From NCBI GenBank assembly GCA_947650365.1, contig OX393549.1:83208319-83272318 (forward strand): DNA of 64,000 bases. The letters run 5' to 3'. Positions 59,130-64,000 of this stretch are shown here, piece after piece. A model generated the notes under the pieces. The model saw only the letters and a list, made by a program, of their open reading frames with translations, ran no database searches and had not been told where the DNA came from. Origin of the DNA: Chamaelirium japonicum. Lineage: Eukaryota; Streptophyta; Magnoliopsida; Liliales; Melanthiaceae. The first letter of the stretch is position 1. Every line of letters starts with the position of its first letter. The position numbers and the translations under genes are program-made.

Positions 59130-59460
59130 TTACAAAATCCGTAGCGGTGCATGGTTTTAAAACATATCTTCTATGTTTAGGAGGGAAAATTATATAAGTA
59201 GCTCATGATCTCCTTCTCTCCAGGCGATGTGGGACTGACTCATGGCCTTGTACACCTCACCTTACCTCACCTCATCGATCTTAGCATCACAGCCTTAGGA
59301 GTCTTGGCTCTTGATCGTCACAATCCACCCCCCTTAGGACTACACGTTCATGTGTAGGGTTAGACCCCTCCCATTGGGGGGAGAACCTGGCTCTGATACT
59401 ATTTTGTAACATCCGCCCCAAGCACACAAGATATTGTCTGCTTTGCCCATGCTCGTATAA

Positions 59461-59527
59461 GAACTTTCCAGGGAGGTCACCCATCCTTGTACTGCTCTCA
59501 TCCGAGCATGCTTAACTACGGAGTTCT
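59461..59527 (-). repeat. 5S rRNA-derived segment, Cassandra LTR 3
   Basis: Minus strand GAACTCCGTAGTTAAGCATG through GATGGGTGACCTCCCTGGAA, again only the control-region part of 5S. Confidence 0.87.
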
Positions 59528-60186
59528 TACGAAATCCGTAGCGGTGCACGATTTTAAAACGTGCCTTCTATGTTTGGGAGGGAAAATTATATAAGTAGTT
59601 CAGGATCTCCTTCTCTCCTGGCGATGTGGGGCTAACTCGTGACCTTGTACACCTCACCTCACCTCACCTCATCCATCTTGGCATCCCAGCCTCAGTAGTC
59701 TTAGCTCTTGGCTATTGGCTATTGGATCTTGATCGTCATATATTATGTAACCGAACCCTCACACATTGGTGCGCCAAAACACCACTCAACTGGTTAGCCC
59801 ACCAGTCCTGGTTTCTTAGGGTTTATGATCGTTTTATCCTAAGTATAAACACGGCTTAGTGCATTGGTATCTGCTCACCGATCTATGTACCATATTGGTT
59901 CCATTCAGCCACAGACACTGTGCCTAGTGATGATGCCCCATGCACTATCATCTCCAACAGCTTATCATGATGAGGCGACCAACCTGATCATAGCTGCAAA
60001 CTGGTTTAGGCTACATGGGACCAATCAACTTAGTATTTAACTCAGTAGGCTACCATGTAGCCATGGCTCTCTATTCTCGAAAAAACATGTAACGGTGTTA
60101 CGTACGAATATGCATCTCATATAATAACATTCATTCTTTATTATTAGATCAAAAGCTAGAGTTTTACAATCAATTCTAACACATAT

Positions 60187-60600
60187 CAGTAGAGAGGTAC
60201 TCGAGGGCGCAATCAGACCAAAAGGTATTGATATGACAATCGAACTGCATGTGGACCACCGAGGCAAAAATATGGTAGACCTGGGGAACATCAGAGCGGT
60301 GCTGGAGGAGGTAAACCCAAGTGTACCTACTAAAAAAGAGATATAATAGCGATAGCCACACATCGAAGGAAGATGTACTGGTCCCTAGATATCGGAGTGC
60401 ATAAGGTCAAAGGGAGCACAACTCTGAGAAACACTCAAGAGAAAAGGAAGGGAAGTAGCTTTGGCAAGCTTGCAACCGATATAGGTAGATAAAGGAGAGA
60501 AGGGGGCTCAACCTAGAGCTCCAGTCTAGATTAATGTCCTAAGTTGAGATTCAGAAAGATGGCCGAGTCACTTGTGCCAAAGGTCAGCACCAGAAGAGGC
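60187..60600 (-). pseudogene. Copia-1 integrase N-terminal part
   Basis: Minus strand: LWHK-stop-LGHLSESQLR (zinc-binding HHCC start, about 60590-60540), GCKLAKATSLPF, then FDLMHSDI-stop-GPVH (first catalytic D), YTWVYLLQHRSDVPQVYHIF and FWSDCALEYLSTDMC (second D region). It is cut by the Copia-2 insertion right after this. Stops and one-base shifts are present. The remainder continues at 49119. Confidence 0.8.
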
Positions 60601-60759
60601 AGTCCCACAGAAGCCAGAAGGAGGGGGGTAGGAGAAAGGTGGAGGTACTCAAGGTGGTACAACCCGTCTACCCTAGGACCGGCTCCAATCGTCTGCCGAT
60701 ATGTGAATCCTACACATTACAAGAGGAGGGAGTGAAGGTCACATCACAACCAGACTCGC

Positions 60760-61000
60760 AAAGGCTGCTAATGAAGATAAGCTGTATGAGAAGCCGAGGG
60801 ACGTACGTGTAGCACAGAAGGTAAGGAAACGCGGCCACTAGGCTCTGTGATAGTGGTGATCGATCCACACTGCGAGATGGTTATAGAAGAACCATCGGTA
60901 GTGCGAATCGCAGGAATATGCGGTGCAGAGTGGCAAGCTGTAAGTAGAGAAGCATCGGGTGTCATATGATGTGAGGCCCAAATTCTACGATCCATGTGAG
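60760..61000 (-). pseudogene. Copia-1 aspartic protease
   Basis: ASHHMTPDASLLTACHSAPH followed by GSSITISQCGSITTI and SLPSVLHVRPSA. This matches the segment after the D-S-G active site in Copia proteases (DSGASxHMT). At the active site itself the reading frame shifts and the codons read V-E-F-G, so the catalytic aspartate is lost. Confidence 0.7.
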
Positions 61001-61760
61001 AGGGGTGACAGTAGCATCAGGAGGAAATACGGTGGAGCAGGTTACACTGGGAAGATGAGGCATTGGGGCAGATCCAAGAACGCCCTCAGAGCAAAGGGAC
61101 AGAGGGACCTGATGAGCGATCATGGTGAGCAAGCGATGTGACTACCTGTAAGGTGCCCGAGGTGGAAGGGTTGGGCCGTGCGACTCGAGGCTTCAAAGCC
61201 GAGCGCGAAGCAGGGGATGGGGGGGACCGACTTGAGGCTCCAAAGCCGAGTGCCAACCACCAAACATCGCAAACGACCACTGGGGGGGGGGGGGGGGGGG
61301 GGGAGGGGTTCCTTGGTGTGGCTCAAGGCTCCAAAGCCGAGCTCTAGGCACTAAACACCGCAAACGGCAGCGGGGTATCACGCTCGCATGGGATTTGGTG
61401 TTGCTCGGCGAGATTCGGGGTGCAGAGAACTGGTGGGGTGCTTCCCGGAGAGGTACAAGGTGCGGAGTTTAGGTGGGGTGTTGCTCGAAGAGGTACAGGT
61501 GTCACTTGGGACTAGCGGGTCACTATGTGGGCTCCAAAGGCCAAGCACACCACAAACACCACAGACCACACCAGCAACACACACCACACACCACAACAAC
61601 AAACACCACAGATCCGGGTGGAGGAGGTTGCCGGGGAGCTCGCAGGAGATTGCCAGAGGTCGCCGGTGAGCTCGGGAATCGTTGTCGTATGGGGCATCAT
61701 GACGTGGCACTCATCAGAGTAGTCCCTTTGATCCACGGTCCAGGCTCAGTATGATTCATT
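61001..61760. other. presumed Copia-1 gag/leader region with GCTCCAAAGCCGAG repeats and poly-G
   Basis: Where Copia-1 gag would be expected no gag motif is recognisable. GGCTCCAAAGCCGAG-like words recur at about 61190, 61235, 61327 and 61530, each followed by a CACCAAACA/ACACCGCAAACG stretch. A run of ~22 G lies at 61280-61302. Several overlapping frames on both strands are low-complexity. Confidence 0.4.
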
Positions 61761-64000
61761 ATCAGAGTTTGGGTGCAATGGACGACTATGATCAATGCCA
61801 CATCAGGATGGCCTGATCCAGACAGACACTAGGATGGCTGAATAGCATTTTTCTTTTTTAATCGAGTCGGGTGATGTCATGTTTTTCAGGTTAGGTTAAG
61901 GAAGTCAGATTGGGTTGGTTCATGATTATAATGGGTTAGGCCGAGTCATGTTGGATTGGATGTTGGATCAGGTTGAAACAATCATGTCATGTTGGGTTGA
62001 ATCAAGCCGGGGCCAGTCGTGTTTTATTGGATTATTGAATCTAGTCTGAATGTTGGCCTTAAAGGTATGAAATGAGTATTCCTCTCGATTGGTGGAGGAA
62101 TGGCCATTCCACCAAATGAAGGGAATTTACGAATTTTTTCGACAAAGAAATACAATGTAGATTCTATTTTCATACTTGAAAATCTTTATTTGGATCAGTC
62201 AGGATATTAAAATTAGTGATTCCATTTCATTCAAAGGATGGAAATATTATTTCTTCCGACGATTGAATGAATGCATCACATACTTTCAAGAAATTAGATA
62301 GTGGATCCTAAATCAAATTGGTTATAGTGCGTAACCAATTCCCTCCCATCTCTCTAGATCACCGTGCCACTATTGTCACTGTCTCTACTGAACGATGTCT
62401 GCGCTACCACTGCTGCCATCACCACCGTCGGCCACCATCACTGACACCCACCACCTGTGGCTATCATCACCATCTTCACCATTGCCGGCCTCCATAACAG
62501 CCAATCATCATCATCTTTGGTTGCCACCAGGATCAGTTCATCACCTTACTTCGATCCCCACCTCCGCATTTTCTTCCTCTTTTCCCACATCGTTGGAGCC
62601 CTTGACACCCCCCTCCCCTCTCAAGCTTCCTCCCCTCTCATTCCTCCATTTTCCCTCCTTCTTCCACGTGCCTCGTGCTGCGGAAAATACATGATATGGG
62701 AGAGACAGCCTTAATCAATTTCAATTTTTTTAACTTGATCCATTCACAACTAGGCTACTTTCATGGATTAAAATTTTCTTTTGTGGTGATCATTCACCAC
62801 GCCCAACGCTCTGATCCATCTGATCATCTACCACGCTCTGACGATCTGGTCCATCGTCTGTCAAAGGTCCACTGCAACATTGTAGTCCGTGCTCTATGTC
62901 CATCGCCCCGGAACCACCGTTCATGGTGGTGCACACATGTTGTCCCGTAGGCGTTCAAATAGCCTTGGCAATTGTCAGGCGCACTTGCCCTACGTCCGTT
63001 GACGCATTCTATGGCCTTTCCTTGAGCCCCACTACTCTTGATCACTCGTTGACACCCTCCGCACCCGATCGTCTCGTCAGTACTTGACGCTTGTCGGCGT
63101 CTTTGTTGTCCGAAATCGACACTCGTCGGTGTCGCCTCTCCATTGTCCGTCGACAGTCCAGCACCTTACTACGTTGCGCCTCTCCATTGTCCGTCGACAG
63201 TCCAGCACCTTACTACGTTGCATACATATAAGGGGAGGTCCATACAGGGTATATGAAGGCATGCTCAGCTCGCTAGCCGACGTGGGATTAAACTTCAACA
63301 ATCACAAAAGGTGTAAGTGTTGGCATCGACAAGAAATACAACGTAGCGTAGTCGTAACGTCTGAGCAACAACTACCCATGGCCCACCCTTTTTTTTCTCG
63401 AAAATGGACTGAGTTAGCTCTAGCAATCTAAATCTAGTTAGTTATGTATTAATAGCTATTAGATACCCGGCCTCACATCTCAAAACCCGGGTCGTAAAGG
63501 AAGATCCCAAGGGGTTTTTTTTTAAAAAAAAGAGGAACTTAGTAATAGTTCTCAGACAAAGGTATCAACTTGCAATAAGCCCTCCTACAAGTCCACACCC
63601 ATCCCAAGTTCATTAAATTTTCATTTCCTGGCATTAACATAACACATACCATTTTTTACATGAAAATCAATTGAAATCATTGATTGTCGATTTAAAAGCA
63701 CAAAATAATTTAATATTTTTTCTGTATATTTTTATTAAAAACAATTATTTTGTCAACCGACTAAATAGTTACTCTTTTTTGCCTAATTGTTACTATTTAT
63801 GTACGAGATGGAATCATGTTGGTTTCACATAGTTAAAAATATGTTTGGTCAAAAAAAATATCATATTATGATTAGATGAGTAGAAATACCGTTACAATCA
63901 ATTGACAATTAAGACATTTTATCATATCAAATTGCTACTCTTTACCAATCATTACTATTTCGCTACGATTGCTACACTTTATATGTAGGACTAAAATTAT
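61761..64000. other. unassigned right end
   Basis: No supported gene. 61860-62060 has GGGTTGGGTC/TCATGTTGG words; 62395-62700 is CCACCATCAC-rich low-complexity sequence whose 99-codon frame (S/P/H-rich) matches no family; the last 500 bp are AT-rich. The 44-bp duplication is listed separately. Confidence 0.4.
63133..63220. repeat. 44-bp perfect tandem duplication
   Basis: CGCCTCTCCATTGTCCGTCG through CACCTTACTACGTTG occurs twice in direct succession (63133-63176 and 63177-63220) with no difference, so it is recent or strongly homogenised. Confidence 0.95.

Larger units (their letters stand above)
58588..59741 (-). mobile_element. Cassandra TRIM with three 5S-bearing LTRs
   Basis: Three LTRs (58588-58927, 59008-59322 and 59405-59740) separated by two ~80-bp interiors. 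Plus-strand LTR start TGTAACATCC, end CGTCACA; the outermost ends have mutated to ATAATATCC and CGTCATA. Each interior ends (plus strand) CTCTGATRCYATTT next to the LTR, the reversed initiator-Met primer site, so the element runs on the minus strand. Each LTR contains part of a 5S rRNA gene, the diagnostic feature of Cassandra. ATTAT at 58583-58587 and 59742-59746 is the target duplication; the other Copia-2 LTR has one ATTAC there. Confidence 0.9.
49125..60181 (-). mobile_element. Copia-2: 11-kb Copia LTR retrotransposon
   Basis: Minus-strand element with LTRs 56928-60181 (5') and 49125-51201 (3'). The LTRs run TGTT...AACA. CATAT at 60182-60186 and CATAG at 49120-49124 give a 5-bp duplication with one mismatch. 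The primer-binding site TGGTATCAGAGC (initiator Met) is at 56925-56914, two bases inside the 5' LTR. The order gag, protease, integrase, RT, RNase H identifies Copia; the INT and RNase H sequence resembles the Tork/Angela group (inference). Its 5' LTR is longer only because a Cassandra element sits in it. Confidence 0.88.
56928..60181 (-). repeat. 5' LTR of Copia-2 (with Cassandra insertion)
   Basis: Minus-strand start TGTTAGAATTGATTGTAAAA, end GGATTTTTCCAACA. Without the 1,159 bp of Cassandra plus one target copy, its length is 2,095 bp, close to the 2,077 bp of the 3' LTR. TATA box at 57479-57472 (minus). Confidence 0.85.

Noticed and set aside
58643-59527. Three 5S rRNA genes
   Set aside because: Only the internal control part of 5S is present, with substitutions, inside LTRs that have PBS and target duplication; this is Cassandra, not rDNA.
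62395-62714. 85-99-codon frames rich in S, P and H
   Set aside because: Low-complexity CCACCATCAC sequence with no family similarity, promoter or splice context.

Overview
The window reads as plant (angiosperm) nuclear DNA from a transposon-rich region. The evidence is a spliced plant-type boron transporter gene, Copia and Ty3/Gypsy (Tat-type) elements with plant-style primer-binding sites, a 5S-bearing Cassandra element, TRIM and MITE families, and long (GA)n/(CT)n tracts. The sequence alone does not fix the species. No bacterial operons, CRISPR arrays or intact RNA genes are seen.

Layout. 1-315: a very short TRIM retroelement cut by the window edge. 316-2011: unassigned. 2020-5531: a hAT-like TIR element (copy A, 8-bp target duplication) carrying a nested MITE and a ~0.9-kb internal tandem duplication. 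5540-14060: the only convincing host gene, a minus-strand BOR4-type boron transporter. It has a TATA box, a 5' UTR intron and nine open coding exons (413 codons), but the second half of the expected protein is not found. Its introns hold a MITE (11333-12022), a second hAT-like copy inverted relative to copy A (8209-9666) and a ~474-bp tandem duplication. 14464-16960: nested and foldback MITEs. 17657-30252: a large non-coding LTR element (LARD-like) filled with several different tandem arrays and interrupted by a 4,054-bp solo Gypsy-type LTR (19275-23328, target duplication TAAGG). 30253-33180: MITEs (one hAT MITE with a perfect 8-bp duplication) and telomere-like repeats.

33180-61000 is a multi-level nest. 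A degenerate minus-strand Copia element (Copia-1) was split twice. A 13.2-kb Tat-type Gypsy element (33656-46864, duplication CTACT) sits in its RNase H region. An 11-kb second Copia element (Copia-2, 49125-60181, duplication CATAG/CATAT) sits in its integrase. A Cassandra element with three 5S-containing LTRs (58588-59741, duplication ATTAT) then entered one LTR of Copia-2. The other Copia-2 LTR gives the empty site, so the order of insertion can be read directly.

All retroelement genes carry stops, frameshifts or altered catalytic residues, so they are annotated as pseudogenes. Regions without genes are described in their own entries. 61000-64000 shows only low-complexity sequence, a poly-G run and a 44-bp tandem duplication.
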